The position numbers and the translations under genes were made by a program. Positions 1 through 11,660 of a stretch of DNA of 64,000 nucleotides are shown piece by piece; within the stretch, counting starts at the first letter, position 1, and each line of letters opens with the position of its first letter. Origin of the DNA: Amoebidium appalachense (taxonomy: Eukaryota; Ichthyosporea). Under the pieces are notes generated by a model that was not told the origin of the DNA, did not search any database, and was given only the letters and a program-made list of their open reading frames with translations. The DNA lies in the NCBI GenBank assembly GCA_963693365.1, contig CAVNZM010000001.1:18476001-18540000 (forward strand), read 5' to 3'.

Positions 1-526
1 GCCAGGTGGTGTTATTGAAAGAAAAGTAGGGATGGAAACAGGGACCGAGGGGGGGGGGGGGGGAGGGGGAGGGGGGTACAGGAGGGAGGGAGGGGTATGG
101 GCTAGAACTAGCTCATGTTGTTAAATCAAACCGAATAAGCATAGGTGTTTAGGTGTTTAAAGGCCTTTTCCCTCCTTTCTTCTCTCTCTATTATCCTTGA
201 GGTTGCCATCGCCCCCCTCCCCCCCCCCCCCCCCCCCCCCCCTTCCCCCCCCCCCCCCCCGACGATTCTGATTTTGACTGTCGTTTCGTTGTTCTTCGTT
301 ACAGCAACCCCCTCTCAACCCCCCACGCATTCAAAACCCCCCCCCCCCCCACCCCCCCCCCCCCTCTTCGTTAACGAGGTGAATGGGTCGAAACTCGGGT
401 ACTGTGGATGACGTGCCCCCCCCCTGAGGATGGGCTCTGCTTATTATGCATACTCTTTATGTATGGCTTGCATTCTGCATCGTGTTATCCGTTGTTCATG
501 TGTACGTCGTACTTTATGACGCATTC

Positions 527-561
<35 letters not shown>

Positions 562-586
562 ACACCCCCCCACCCGTCATCCCCCC

Positions 587-617
<31 letters not shown>

Positions 618-1056
618 AATCCCAATCCCCCCACCCCCTCCCCCCACACACACATACACACATTCTTCGCCTCCTTTTTCATTATGTCTTCGGTTCTGGG
701 CATATGTTCTCACCTGGCTTCTTGGTGGGTGTGTAATGGTGTGCCTGTGCTTCATGTGTTGTTGACGGTGGATGTGTGTGGATGTGATCGGATGTGGCCC
801 GGGCAGGGGGAGGAATGAGGGTTGTCTACGTGTGAGTGTGTCGATTCAACTGTGTGGTAATATGTAAGATGCATGCGTTGTGTCTTCGAGTACTATGATT
901 ATAATGTAAAGGGAAGGGTGTGTGTGTGTGTGTGTGTGTGTTTGGAGGCCGGGGGGGGGGGGGGGGGGGGGGGGGAGGGGGGGGGATGGGAGTGGGGAAG
1001 GGGGAGGGGGAGGGGGGAGGCGGGGAGGCAAAATGAGGACAACGGTTCTCTTACAG
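1..1056. other. Upstream/intron sequence of the first gene, repeat-rich
   Basis: No exon could be supported here. The stretch holds several C-runs (about 210-260, 339-364, 529-561, 583-607), a truncated poly(C)-tailed element (366-561), a GT microsatellite near 918-942 and a G-run at 951-974. Earlier exons of the first gene probably lie in or before it, because the first recognisable exon starts mid-codon at 1057. Confidence 0.6.
366..561 (+). mobile_element. Poly(C)-tailed element, subfamily A, 5'-truncated
   Basis: Starts at cgttaacgaggtgaatgg, carries the core gaggatgggctctgcttatt, and ends gacgcattcaa followed by about 33 C. It matches the 3' half of the long copies at 13644 and 46356. 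A C-run also sits directly before its truncated 5' end. Confidence 0.85.
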
Positions 1057-2040
1057 CAACAATACCCACCTTCGACGAGTGCACCCTTGGGGGTTAGAAC
1101 TTTCTCTTACTAAGATAAAGCTCGTATAACTCTACAGGACAAAACGTGCCCAAGGATGTGATAGAGCAACTGCGCAAGCTCAGGAGTGACCGGTGGTGCA
1201 TCGAACAGAACTACAAGGTGCCCCTGCTGCAGAGGGGGGCCACCCAGCATACATGCGCAATTTCATTTTGAATGATTTCTCGCTCGATTTCACCTACACC
1301 TATCTGGGTGATGTGGATCTGTTGGTTGTGCCGGAGAAGGTAATACCTCCCCCCCCCCCCCCCCCCCCCCCTCCCCCCCTTTCCACCCCCTTCCCCTGCC
1401 CTCCCCCCCCCCCCCCCCCCCACCCCCCTCGGGCCATCACGCACACACACCTTACACACATCAAAGATTAAAGGGGTCAAGGAAAAGGAAAAACAAAGAA
1501 GATCTTAAAGGCATGCATATTGCAAGATCACTGTGATGTCCACAATGATGCTTGTGCTCCATACGGCATAAATCATTCGTCTTCAGAACCAGCAAATTAA
1601 CGAAGTTTTCTCTACAGCGGTGATTGAAATCTTTCAGGATCTACAACAAGCATAATATATTAGAATGGGAAAGATTTTTCGATTCCCCTTCTGCTTACTG
1701 CTTCACCTTAAATGTCTGCACGACTGCTCCAAGAAGGAGAGAGTTCAGGGGAGGGGGGAGGGAGGGGGTGAGGAGGGAGGGGGGTTGGAGGGGGGAGCTT
1801 GAATGTGCGATACTGGACGACACAGTGTTGTTTAATATGCTTGGAAGTTTTGTGCATACAAAAAGAAGATCGCTGCTCTGGCCGAGCCGGTGAAGGATGT
1901 ACCCACTGATTCTTTGCACATCCCTGCATGCATGCACGAACACAAAGCATACCCACCACACACAGCGACACATACACACCCCTACACACACACACACGGA
2001 CTCACACGTGCGCACGTGCGCACCCACCCACCCACCCACC

Positions 2041-2117
<77 letters not shown>

Positions 2118-2536
2118 ACGCACCCACGCACCCACGCACCTACCCACACACCCACCCCCCCCCCCCCCACCCATCCACTCACCCACCCACCCACCCCCTC
2201 ACACACCCACGTACAGCCCACGCTTGTTGAGGCGCACGTAGAGCACATGCACAAGATGGGGCTAGTCTACAGCAACGTAGACCGCTATGTGCTGGGTGCA
2301 AGGGACCGGTTTGAGCCACGAAAAAGATGCACAAAGCCTGACTGCCACCGCCTTACAGGTATCATCCTAGCTCTTTATTCGTATTGCTTTTTTTGCAGCC
2401 CTTTTTTTATTATCACCTTTTTTTAAAATTAGCATTTATTGCTATTATTTGCATGCTGTGTTTCTTGCAGTCTTTTATCAATTTTTATTTATTTATTTAC
2501 TATTGTTATGGTTGTTTGCATGTTTCGCTTTTTACT

Positions 2537-2587
<51 letters not shown>

Positions 2588-3319
2588 AAAAGGGTTTCCT
2601 CTCCAGCTTGAGTGCGACTTATTGGTGTTGTTGGCGATGTTTGTTCCAGTACCGCTCGTTTCAAAATCTCCATCCCCCCCCCCCCCCCCCCCCCCACTTT
2701 TTCTTTTTGTTTTTTCCCCTGTCTCACCTGGCACATGTGTTGTAATGGCGCAGGTTTGCATTTTGTTGAAACGCGTCCATATGTGGAAGCAACACGCAAC
2801 GCCACACAGGAGATGGAGGGGTGGCTGCTGCAGATGGGGGGCAAGGATGTGTGCGAGAAAAAGCTCAGCGTGCGCTTTATGCCATTCTGTGACGAGGTAT
2901 GTATTGTTACATGGTGCACGCATTGGCCCGCTCTATATGTACGACACTTGACGATGCGTGTGTGTGTTGGGCGTACTGGTAGGTTCAGAATCGCCTTGTG
3001 AGTAGATTGCAGATTATGTTTTGATGTGTGAAATGTATGTAAGAAGGTGACAGCTCCGTCTGTTGGTGTACTTTTGCACTACCCTGTCATGATGACGTGG
3101 AAAACGAAAGGTGAATGTGCACCGAACACACACAGACACGCGCACACCCACCCACCCACCGACTCACCTACCCACCCACCTATCCTCCTCCCCTCCCTCC
3201 CCCCAACACACACACACACACACACATTCACCCCGACACCCACCCACCCACTCACCCACCCACCCACCCACCCACCCACACACGCACACCCCTCCCCCCC
3301 TCCCCCCCACCCCTCCCCG

Positions 3320-3366
<47 letters not shown>

Positions 3367-4937
3367 CGCCCCCCGCCCCCCAGCCCCCCCCCCCCACCAC
3401 CACACACACACACACACACTGACACAAACGTGGTGCAGGTTATGCTTTACCAGATCGTGAAGAGAAGTGGGCTTGGGCTACCCGAGCGAAAGGAGGATTG
3501 GTACCGCCCACACCACGGGCTTCACCTTAGTATGTACCTCAAGAGGAAGACGGAGGAGACCACCTATGTGCGCAAGATAATTGAGGTGGGTAAAGACGTA
3601 CTAAGAAATAAGGCACACACACGCAAACAACCACTTAGGCAACCAAAAATTCACGCGTGTTCACATGCACACCTGCTCTTGTACAAGCTCACCAGACACC
3701 CATGTGCATGCCTATGTGTGCATGCCTGGCCCACAAAGGGATATATAACGTGTATAGTGCAGTAGCCGTTCTCAGACACGTACACAAACATGCCCGGCCT
3801 TGATGCAGTAGTCTGACACTCAGGAAAATTTAGCACTTCACTTTTGTGCCTCCCCCTCCCCCCCCGCAATTGATGACTTGGGCCCTCCCTGAGGATGGGC
3901 TCTGCTTATGACGCATACTGTGCGCATGGCTATGTTGCATACTTGAATGTTTGCCTTTGCATGTGTCCTTCGTGTATGCGTACTTCGTACCGTGTTCCGC
4001 ATTCAAATCCCCCCAGTCTTCTTTCAGAGGTGTCCTTTCAGGACAGACCACTGTGTGGAGACCGCTTTACTTCCATGCAACCGGGCACGGTTGCTCTGTG
4101 TCGTGCATCTGTGAGCACATATACATTTTCCGCTGCACTGCATTAGTTTGCACACACATATTCACCGTTTTGCTCACCTTGCTTGCATAAGCAACCCTGC
4201 TCGTCTTTGATCAAGACGGGTTGACCCTCCCAAGTTCAGTTGATGCTGCTGTCTGAGTTGGAGAGTCGTATATACGCGGGCTAAGGGGTCGAAACTCAGA
4301 CGCAATTGATGACTTGGGGCCTCCCTGAAGATGGGCTCTGCTTATCACACATACTGTGCGCATGGCTGATGTTGCATACTTGAATGTTTGCCTTTGCATG
4401 TGTCCTTGTGTATGCGTACTTCGTACCGTGTTCCGCATTCAACCCCCCCCCCCCCCCCCCCCCCCCCCTTCCTGCTCTGTATTATTGCACACACACACAC
4501 ATCGTGAGCAGACACAAATGTACAAACACACACATTTCACACGATTCCAGTCCCTTCTCCCTGCTGGTAAAAAACATATAAGCATTAAAGATGACCGAGC
4601 ACATGCACGCCCTTTTTGTTGGGGATGAGCTTGGAGTTCTCTCAGAGCGGGAAGAAGGGGAGGCAGAGAGGGGGGAGGAGGGAGTGGGGAGGGATGGGCG
4701 GGTGTGTGTGTGTGTGTGTGTGTGAAGAGGGAGCTGGGGAGGAGACTCGGGGGAGGGGGGGGGAGGGGGGGGGGATTCTCACACGGAGCAGAGGGATTTT
4801 ATCCAAACACATGATTACGGCACAGGCACTGACTCGGTGCTCGACAGATGTTTGGCAACGACAAAGACCAGGCCACTACTCTGGCATTCTACCAGGGGGT
4901 CAAGTACGTCCCCTCCCCCTTTAAAAAAAAAAAAAAA

Positions 4938-4977
<40 letters not shown>

Positions 4978-5434
4978 AGAAGGGAAAAAGATAAGAAAAA
5001 CCAAAGAAAACCTCGCCAATAACCTCAGAGGCACACACACACGCACGCACGCACACACGCACGCACGCGCGGACGCACACACACACGCACACACGCACGT
5101 ACGCACACCGCACGCACACATGCACACACACAAGAACGCACACACACACAAGAACGCACACACACACACACACGCACACACACACACACACACATCTTCT
5201 CTCTCTCGCTCTCCGATTCTCTCTCGCCCTACCTTTCTCCACCTCTCGGTGCCTCTTTCTCTCGGTATCCTTTTCTGCGTATCCGTCTTAGTATTTTACT
5301 CGTTGAAAATTTGCCTTCGTACTGTGACACAAACCCCCCGCCCCCCCAACCCCCCCCCCCCCCGCCACCCCCTCCCCCCCCCCCCCCCCCCCCCTTTCCC
5401 ATCCTAACCCAAGTCTTGTGTTATCAACTACCCC

Positions 5435-5465
<31 letters not shown>

Positions 5466-5814
5466 AAAGCAGCACCCGTCCACCTCTACACCTCTGCACG
5501 ACTGCTTCAGTCACGCATTATAACTCGTTCCCTTCCCTGCCAGTAGCTCATATAATCAGCTCGGGTCGAGTCACCATCATCGACCCTGCTATATACACCG
5601 TACACAACCCGATTCGTTTAAACAATACAATGCGTAGAGTACTGACCTATGTCTACCTATCAGGGGGGGCAATGTGGGCAACTCCATAGGGGCCATGTAT
5701 GCGGCAGAGGGGCGAAAGGCGGAGTGGAAGGAGCCGGTGAGGGATTTGAAGAGGAGGGCCATGGTTTATCTCAAGGCACAGAGGCTTGTCAGGAGGAGGG
5801 ACGTGGACGGGTAG
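1057..5814 (+). CDS. Unidentified multi-exon protein, C-terminal ~305 residues
   Basis: I do not recognise the product. Exons read from the sequence: 1057-1092, 1138-1339, 1848-1889 (or 1866-1889), 2217-2358, 2754-2896, 3439-3585, 4848-4903 and 5664-5814, where TAG (5812-5814) stops. All boundaries are GT-AG and every phase joins (1, 0, 0, 1, 0, 0, 2), which strongly supports one gene. The protein is hydrophilic with no evident membrane segment. It includes the segments [71 protein letters not shown] and [16 protein letters not shown]. Exon 1138-1339 changes frame within the G-run at about 1233-1238; one extra G restores the reading (..[14 protein letters not shown]..), so a homopolymer error is likely. 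One intron is only 45 nt (1093-1137) with a branch-like ttactaag. The 5' end lies upstream of 1057 and possibly outside the window. Confidence 0.75.
3865..4014 (+). mobile_element. Poly(C)-tailed element, subfamily B, 5'-truncated
   Basis: Shares cgcaattgatgacttggg, the core gaggatgggctctgcttatg and the end ttccgcattcaa with other B copies. The tail is short (tcccccc). It lies in an intron of the unidentified gene, in sense orientation. Confidence 0.85.
4065..4468 (+). mobile_element. Poly(C)-tailed element, subfamily B, long copy
   Basis: About 380 bp matching the copy at 28624-29055, from ctttacttccatgcaacc to ttccgcattcaa, then about 26 C. It carries the motif aaggggtcgaaactcag, weakly similar to a Pol III B box. 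Relative to the 28624 copy it lacks a short segment near 4400 (tgcaccatgcttctcatcg). Confidence 0.85.
4923..4976. repeat. A(15)G(~39) homopolymer junction
   Basis: A run of about 15 A is followed at once by about 39 G, just downstream of the exon ending at 4903. This order (A then G) is unusual here; most mixed junctions in the window are C-then-A or T-then-G. Confidence 0.9.
5032..5193. repeat. CA/CG-rich microsatellite
   Basis: Alternating (CA)n with GCAC interruptions in the last intron of the first gene. The long ORFs on both strands here are repeat translations. Confidence 0.9.
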
Positions 5815-6077
5815 GTTTTTTTTTTGTTTTTTTTTGCGTAAATGATTGTTGTTCAAGTGGTGGTGGCCTGCACATGGTCAATCGATACTTTTAAAATTTC
5901 TTGTGATTGCGGCGGTTGAATATAGAATTTTTTTTGGATTTACGATCAGGAAAATATGCAGGTTTTTGGTTTGTAAATAGTGTTGTGAAACTGAGAAACA
6001 GACGCTGGTGGGTTTAGGAAAGCTTTAAGCTGATAGTTGTGTCGCGGTTTGCTGCACCGGTCCCCCCCCCCCCCCCT

Positions 6078-6123
<46 letters not shown>

Positions 6124-6570
6124 AGGGGGTGGTGATGGGGGGACTACTGGGGAAGCACGAAAAATGTAGGTTTGGCCGTTACGATATACCATTAACTCTT
6201 TCCTAACTTATGATGTTTAGGCAACTTCATATCTATAGTCACGCAAAAGTGCATGAATGATATGGAAGTGTCGCATATAATTTCCATATAGAAGTAGGAT
6301 ATATATAGTTCGAGGTGTACGAAAGAGCATACAGCGAACGAACACACTTGTATAGCAGATTTCCTTGAGAGGTATAACCCAGTATTCTAGCATGTACGCC
6401 AAAGTCCGAAACATAACGGTTTTATTTACTATCTTTGCTCAGTATATATCATGTTAGCACTTTGTTGTACAGCTATGTATGAGCACACAGAAATAGAAAA
6501 CTGTGTGTATTTGAAGAAATAAAAACTGCATATATATTTATTATTTACTGGCTACTCAAAATAGCATGTG

Positions 6571-6603
<33 letters not shown>

Positions 6604-6964
6604 CCATTGCAACCACCACCACCAACACCACCACCGGGTCTTGCTCTCGTGTTTTTAAGTTCAGGGATAAAGATTGTCACAAGTGACTTGAATATGGGAT
6701 TTCCCAGACAAGGCAAGACTAACGTGGAGTATGTGGGTTCGTGGTTTTGTGCACCTCTGTGGAGTGGTGGTGGTGAAGGGGGGCCCCGGGGAGGGGGGTG
6801 GGGGGTGGGGGGTGGGGGAGGGTAAGCATAGCATGCGAAGATAGACATGTAGATAGAACGAGATTCGTTAAGAAGCATACATTCATGACGTAATATAAAT
6901 GCAGATGCTCGAGTTCTAAAAGAAAAATACGGTTAGCCCATTCTAAAATTTTTTTCTTTCTTTC

Positions 6965-7036
<72 letters not shown>

Positions 7037-7123
7037 GGGTGGGGGGGAAGGGGAGGGGGGGGGGGGGGGGGGAGGGTTGTTGTTGTTTTTGGGGTGTGTG
7101 TGTGTGTGTTTGGTGGTGGTGGT

Positions 7124-7159
<36 letters not shown>

Positions 7160-7678
7160 ACGCAATGGGGGGAGGGGAGGGAGCATCGATCAGAAAAATA
7201 TGTGAACGGGTAACGAGGATGAAAGGGGCTGTAGTGAACCAGAACATTTATTCGATGTTTGAAAATTCACTTGGTTGCTTTGTACCGAGAACATGACAGG
7301 CCAAGGGGGGAGAGAGGAGGGGGGGGAGAGGAAATGGCTGGTACAGGAATAGAAAGCGCGAACCCCCCTCCCCCCCCCCCCCCCCCCCCTTTCCCTCCCC
7401 TCTCCCCCCTTCCCTGCGCTCCCCTAGAGAGCGAGAGTGAGAGTGCGAGAGAGAGAGAGAGAGGGGAGGGGGGGGGGGGGGGGGGAGAGAGAGAGAGGAG
7501 AGAGAAAGAGAGGGTGTGTAAGTGTTGGGGGGGGGGGGGGGGAGAGAGAGAGAGAGAGAAAGAGATGAGAGAGAGTGGGTGTGTGTATGTGTACACGTGT
7601 GTGTGTGGGGGGGGGGGGGGGAGGGGGGCGGGGGAGTGTGTGTGTGTGTGTGTGTTGGGGGGGGGGGGGAGGTGGCGC

Positions 7679-7758
<80 letters not shown>

Positions 7759-7774
7759 GGGAGACGTAGAGAGG

Positions 7775-7839
<65 letters not shown>

Positions 7840-8098
7840 GTAGGTGAGGAGAGAGAGGCGGAGAGAGAGAGCAGAGAGAGAGGAAGAAATGGAGGGAAGG
7901 AGGGAAAGAGGGCGGAATAAGGGGATATGAGGAAAGGGGACTCTCCCCCCACAGGGAAGAGGAGGGAGGGAGAAGGAGGCAAGGAGAGGAAGGAGGGGAG
8001 AGGGAGGGGGGAGGGGGGAGGGAGAGCCGGGTTGGCCTGCAGAGTGCAAAGTTTGCAACTCTTTCAAAGTTTCGTGTCTGCTCTACTGAGCTGTTCGA
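5815..8098. other. Intergenic, homopolymers and GA microsatellite; no gene seen
   Basis: It holds a C(15)T(10)G(~42) block at 6062-6121, AT-rich unique DNA (6180-6550) with an AATAAA near 6518, a T-run followed by GT then G-runs (6966-7158), and a purine-rich GA tract of about 480 bp (7424-7905). I found no exon with a consistent frame on either strand. Confidence 0.7.
7424..7905. repeat. GA-rich microsatellite with poly(G) blocks
   Basis: Long (GA)n interrupted by G-runs and short GT stretches. It yields long repetitive ORFs (RERERE/SLSLSL), which are not genes. Confidence 0.95.
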
Positions 8099-8106
8099 GT
8101 CGTTGT
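8099..8106. repeat. Left target-site duplication of the hAT element
   Basis: gtcgttgt, identical to 11195-11202 on the other side of the element. Confidence 0.9.
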
Positions 8107-8197
8107 CAGGGTTCGAAGTTACGAAAAAAATCGGAATTTCCGATATTTGAAAACACAGTTCCGAAAATCGTCCCGGCCGAATCGGAACGCCGGAGAG

Positions 8198-8228
<31 letters not shown>

Positions 8229-8625
8229 CCCCAGCCCCCAGGGAGAAGCTTCTCATGACTTCGCAGGTCTCATCATACACGGGGCATACACCACCCACAC
8301 AAGCTGCACACGTACGTACGTGTCTCCCTGTCCCTGTAGAATGTTCAATGGCAGACCCTGACCAGAGCGCCATGGCCAGCCTAGCACATGTACATGTTGT
8401 CACACCAAACACATTTATGCACACACCCACGCGCGCGCACACACACACACACACACAGACACACACACACACATTTAAACACACACAGCCGTGACACCAC
8501 ATATGCATCATAGCCATGCATGGCCACATGAACATACAATGCATATGCCTGCGCATGCATATTATACACCTAAATACTGATACAATACATATTACCTTCC
8601 TGTAGAACTGGTCTTTCTCTAGCTG

Positions 8626-8943
8626 ATGGTATTATTGATCAATTACCACGCTTTTACTGTACACGTGCTATACAGTGGAGATCTTAATAAGTATAAGGTG
8701 GCATCATTTGCATGCCCAAACAACACACACACACACCAGTTTAACCGGTCATGTATCGCCAAATGTAGTTTGATAGACCACATAATACCGCAACACACAC
8801 ACGTCACATTCACAACAGACACCCAGAAAGATAGCCTACCTGTAAATTACAACATCCTTGATTTTATACTAAACACGCGTAACTACGACCTGTTTATTAG
8901 ATGTATTGATTGGCTTGAGAAACACATCACTACAAAATTATAG
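8626..8943 (+). CDS. Doubtful 105-residue ORF inside the hAT element
   Basis: An ATG-started ORF ending in TAG, mostly not low-complexity (it contains DSLPVNYNILDFILNTRNYD). I recognise no family, and there is no promoter or splice context. It could be a remnant of element coding sequence or chance. Confidence 0.2.
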   Translation: MVLLINYHAFTVHVLYSGDLNKYKVASFACPNNTHTHQFNRSCIAKCSLIDHIIPQHTHVTFTTDTQKDSLPVNYNILDFILNTRNYDLFIRCIDWLEKHITTKL

Positions 8944-8963
8944 CGCACGCGCACACACACACA

Positions 8964-9002
<39 letters not shown>

Positions 9003-9034
9003 CCAGCTGATACCGAGTGTCCCAAGGGGAGCCC

Positions 9035-9038
<4 letters not shown>

Positions 9039-9082
<44 letters not shown>

Positions 9083-9277
9083 GGGGAACCCCAACTAATT
9101 GATTTCTCCTTGTAGTCTTTATGGTGTCTCGTAGAGAAAGTAAACCCTGATATATAGTCACCACCCGACATCTATGTACGTGATCATGATATACCGCTGA
9201 GGGGATATTCCGAGCAAAACCCCCCCCCATACCTGAGACTGGTTCTCTTTGCCTCGAGTAAACAGCGTAAACCCCCA
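9039..9277. repeat. Repeat R copy 1 with a 43-base A-run
   Basis: An A-run (9039-9081) followed by about 196 bp (cggggaaccccaactaattg .. gtaaaccccca) that recurs almost exactly at 11372-11570. The visible differences are the lengths of the A-run and of one internal C-run. On the minus strand the unit ends in a long T-run. Its class is unknown. Confidence 0.85.
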
Positions 9278-9420
9278 TATTATATAGGCCACGGCCTCCA
9301 CTTCAATACTTCCCCCCCCCCAGAAATTTAAATCGAACCCCACCCCCCCCCTCCTCCGCTGCCCACCGTTCCCTCCACCAGTGCTGCCCCTCCTTCTCCC
9401 CCCACCGCCGCTCCGGCCTC

Positions 9421-9451
<31 letters not shown>

Positions 9452-9779
9452 TTACTAGTACTCCCCCCCCCCCCCCCCCCCCCCCCCGCCCCCCCCCCTC
9501 CCCCCCAGGAAGGCCTAAACATGGAATGGATCTAGATGCTCAGAGTCGACGGCCACCAGGTGCAGGTGCCACGTGTATCAACGATCAGTGGCACGCGTCT
9601 TAAATGGCAGGCAATACACACACTGTGCACCACTGTATTCCGTTCAAAGACACACATGCACCCCACATACACAGCCACACATGTGACCTAGGCTAGTACA
9701 CGTGCACAGGCACATACTATCTCAGATCATGATAACTGTATTTCAAACGTGCACATGCATCCACCCTGTACAATCACAT

Positions 9780-10149
9780 GCTATGCACCCACCCACCCAC
9801 CCACCCACAAACACACACACACACGCACACACACACACACACACTTACACTGCACGTGTACACACACCATGTACACGGCGCAAGCACACACACCCCGTGG
9901 CACACACATGTACACACACACACACAAACACACACGCACACACAAGAAACCGTTGGTACAAACACACACACCCACACTAGCATGTACACACACATACACA
10001 GACACACACACCCTGCATACATACACACCACACTGCACACACACACACATACATACACACACTGTAGTACATACATACACACACACCATAACTGTTGACA
10101 CAAAACACACACACACATGCACACAATGTCATGCACACACACACACACA

Positions 10150-10192
<43 letters not shown>

Positions 10193-10380
10193 ACATGTGC
10201 ACCACATGCACACAACATAGACACACACACACCGATTACCGCTGACACAAATACACACACCCACACCTGTACACATACACACAGCCCACACCGTGCATAC
10301 ATACCCACCACACACACACACACACACAATTGCAAAGAAAAATACTCACACACACACAAACACAAACACAACCACCCAAC
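9780..10380. repeat. CA-rich microsatellite inside the hAT element
   Basis: About 600 bp of (CA)n with many TACA and CATG interruptions. The ORFs on both strands are repeat translations. Confidence 0.92.
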
Positions 10381-10621
10381 GTGATTTTCTTTCCCGGGGC
10401 CCCTTCCCCCCCCCCCCCCGCCCCCTCCCCCCCCCCAAACATTCGATTTCTGCCTGAGCTTCCCATGTTGCTGCCTCAACTCACTCCCCCCCCCCCCCCC
10501 CCCCCCCCCCCCCATGGCCCCCCCCTCCCTCCCTCCCCTCCCCTCCCCCAGAATTTTTAAATAAAAACAAGGGACACTACTTGACGGTTACTAGGTGCTG
10601 GTGTGTTGTCAGAGATCCAAT

Positions 10622-11002
10622 TTATTTGAAAGGGTTGGCAATATGCACATTGTGCACCCTGTTCCAGTCAAAAGCCAGGAAATCTGCCAGAGCCTTCTTT
10701 TGGGCTGCTGCCTCGGCCACCTGGGCCTTTTCCAGCTGCTCCTTGGCCCCTTCTACAGTCAACCCTTTCAGTTTGGCCTCTTTAACTAATTTCTTAGCCA
10801 TTTCTTTCTGAAACTTAAGCTCAGCTTTCACGTGCTTCACATCTGCCTCTATATCCGGCCCATTCATGGCTATCATGAGCTGATTGTGCACTGTCTGTGT
10901 TGTCATACGTGCTTTGAGAGAAGTCTTAATGATATTCACACCAGAGAAGCCACGTTCACTTGTTGCATTACTAATTGGGATTATTCTCACAATGTTAACC
11001 AA
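10622..11002 (-). pseudogene. hAT transposase C-terminal dimerisation-domain fragment
   Basis: The minus-strand reading includes RIIPISNATSERGFSGVNII followed by KTSLKARMTTQTVHNQLMIA. This matches the pattern of the hAT C-terminal dimerisation domain (SNA.xERGFS..N.IKT..R..M...T..), which lies at the C terminus of hAT transposases. A charged, alanine-rich coiled-coil-like tail follows. The N-terminal zinc finger and the catalytic domain are absent, as the right end of the element is only about 190 bp upstream. It lies within the TIR-bounded element 8107-11194 and has the expected polarity. It is a decayed transposase remnant unless spliced to distant exons, for which I see no evidence. Confidence 0.85.
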
Positions 11003-11194
11003 CTCAAGTTACTAATTGGGATTATTCTCACACTTGATGTTAACCAACTCAAGTACAAGTACTCAAGTTTACTGATGCGCAACGATTACGATTTTTGGTG
11101 GGCCTGCTCAGACGGAGCATTCCAATTTTCGAAGAGGTTTTCCGAAACGGGATTTCGACTTCCGTTAATGGGCTCCACCGTCCTTCGAACCCTG

Positions 11195-11202
11195 GTCGTT
11201 GT
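11195..11202. repeat. Right target-site duplication of the hAT element
   Basis: gtcgttgt, identical to 8099-8106. Confidence 0.9.
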
Positions 11203-11355
11203 CACAAGTTACCACAACTTGTGCATTCCACTGACATAACAACCAATCAACATCCAGTGCAAGTAGCTTGATATGGTAACTGCCTTTTCACTTTTATCCA
11301 ACGGAATGATTGGCCTTGCGCTCATGGTGTCCTGGCCAGGCGGCGCCGTTTCCAG

Positions 11356-11570
11356 AAAAAAAAAAAAAAAACGGGGAACCCCAACTAATTGATTTCTCCT
11401 TGTAGTCTTTATGGTGTCTCGTAGAGAAAGTAAACCCTGATATATAGTCACCACCCGACATCTATGTACGTGATCATGATATACCGCTGAGGGGATATTC
11501 CGAGCAAAACCCCCCCCCCCCATACCTGAGACTGGTTCTCTTTGCCTCGAGTAAACAGCGTAAACCCCCA
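11356..11570. repeat. Repeat R copy 2, upstream of the CISD2 gene
   Basis: A 16-base A-run (11356-11371) and about 199 bp nearly identical to 9082-9277. It lies outside the hAT element, in the spacer just upstream of the CISD2 TATA-like box. Confidence 0.85.
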
Positions 11571-11619
11571 ATTTTTCCTCTGTTCGTTTTGTCAGAAGGT
11601 TCAAGTGTAAACAAGGGGC

Positions 11620-11626
11620 TATATAA
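11620..11626 (+). promoter_or_regulatory. TATA-like box of the CISD2 gene
   Basis: TATATAA 35 bp before the ATG at 11661. The spacing implies a very short 5' UTR. A similar TATA-to-ATG spacing is seen for the gene at 56766. Confidence 0.5.
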
Positions 11627-11660
11627 CCAGACAACTTGCACTTTTTTTTGCACAGTCAAA

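Larger units (their letters stand above)
8107..11194 (-). mobile_element. hAT-superfamily DNA transposon, internally degenerate
   Basis: Both ends carry a perfect 12-bp terminal inverted repeat: CAGGGTTCGAAG at 8107-8118 and its reverse complement at 11183-11194. They are flanked by a perfect 8-bp direct repeat, gtcgttgt, at 8099-8106 and 11195-11202. CAGGG termini with an 8-bp duplication are typical of hAT elements. Inside, on the minus strand, is a transposase dimerisation-domain fragment (10622-11002). The catalytic core is missing: only about 190 bp separates that fragment from the right end. Much of the left two thirds is CA microsatellite (9780-10380) and C-runs, and a copy of another repeat (9082-9277) is nested inside. 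It is therefore a non-autonomous or dead copy. Confidence 0.92.

Noticed and set aside
1890-2426. Long His/Thr/Pro-rich ORFs over CA tracts (and similar Ser/Leu, Arg/Glu, Val/Cys ORFs elsewhere)
   Set aside because: They are translations of CA, CT, GA and GT microsatellites on either strand, with no splice or start context.
9158-9343. Minus-strand ORF over repeat R copy 1 (also at 11209-11634)
   Set aside because: The shared peptide comes from the duplicated repeat, and it is flanked by A/T-run translation; no known domain.
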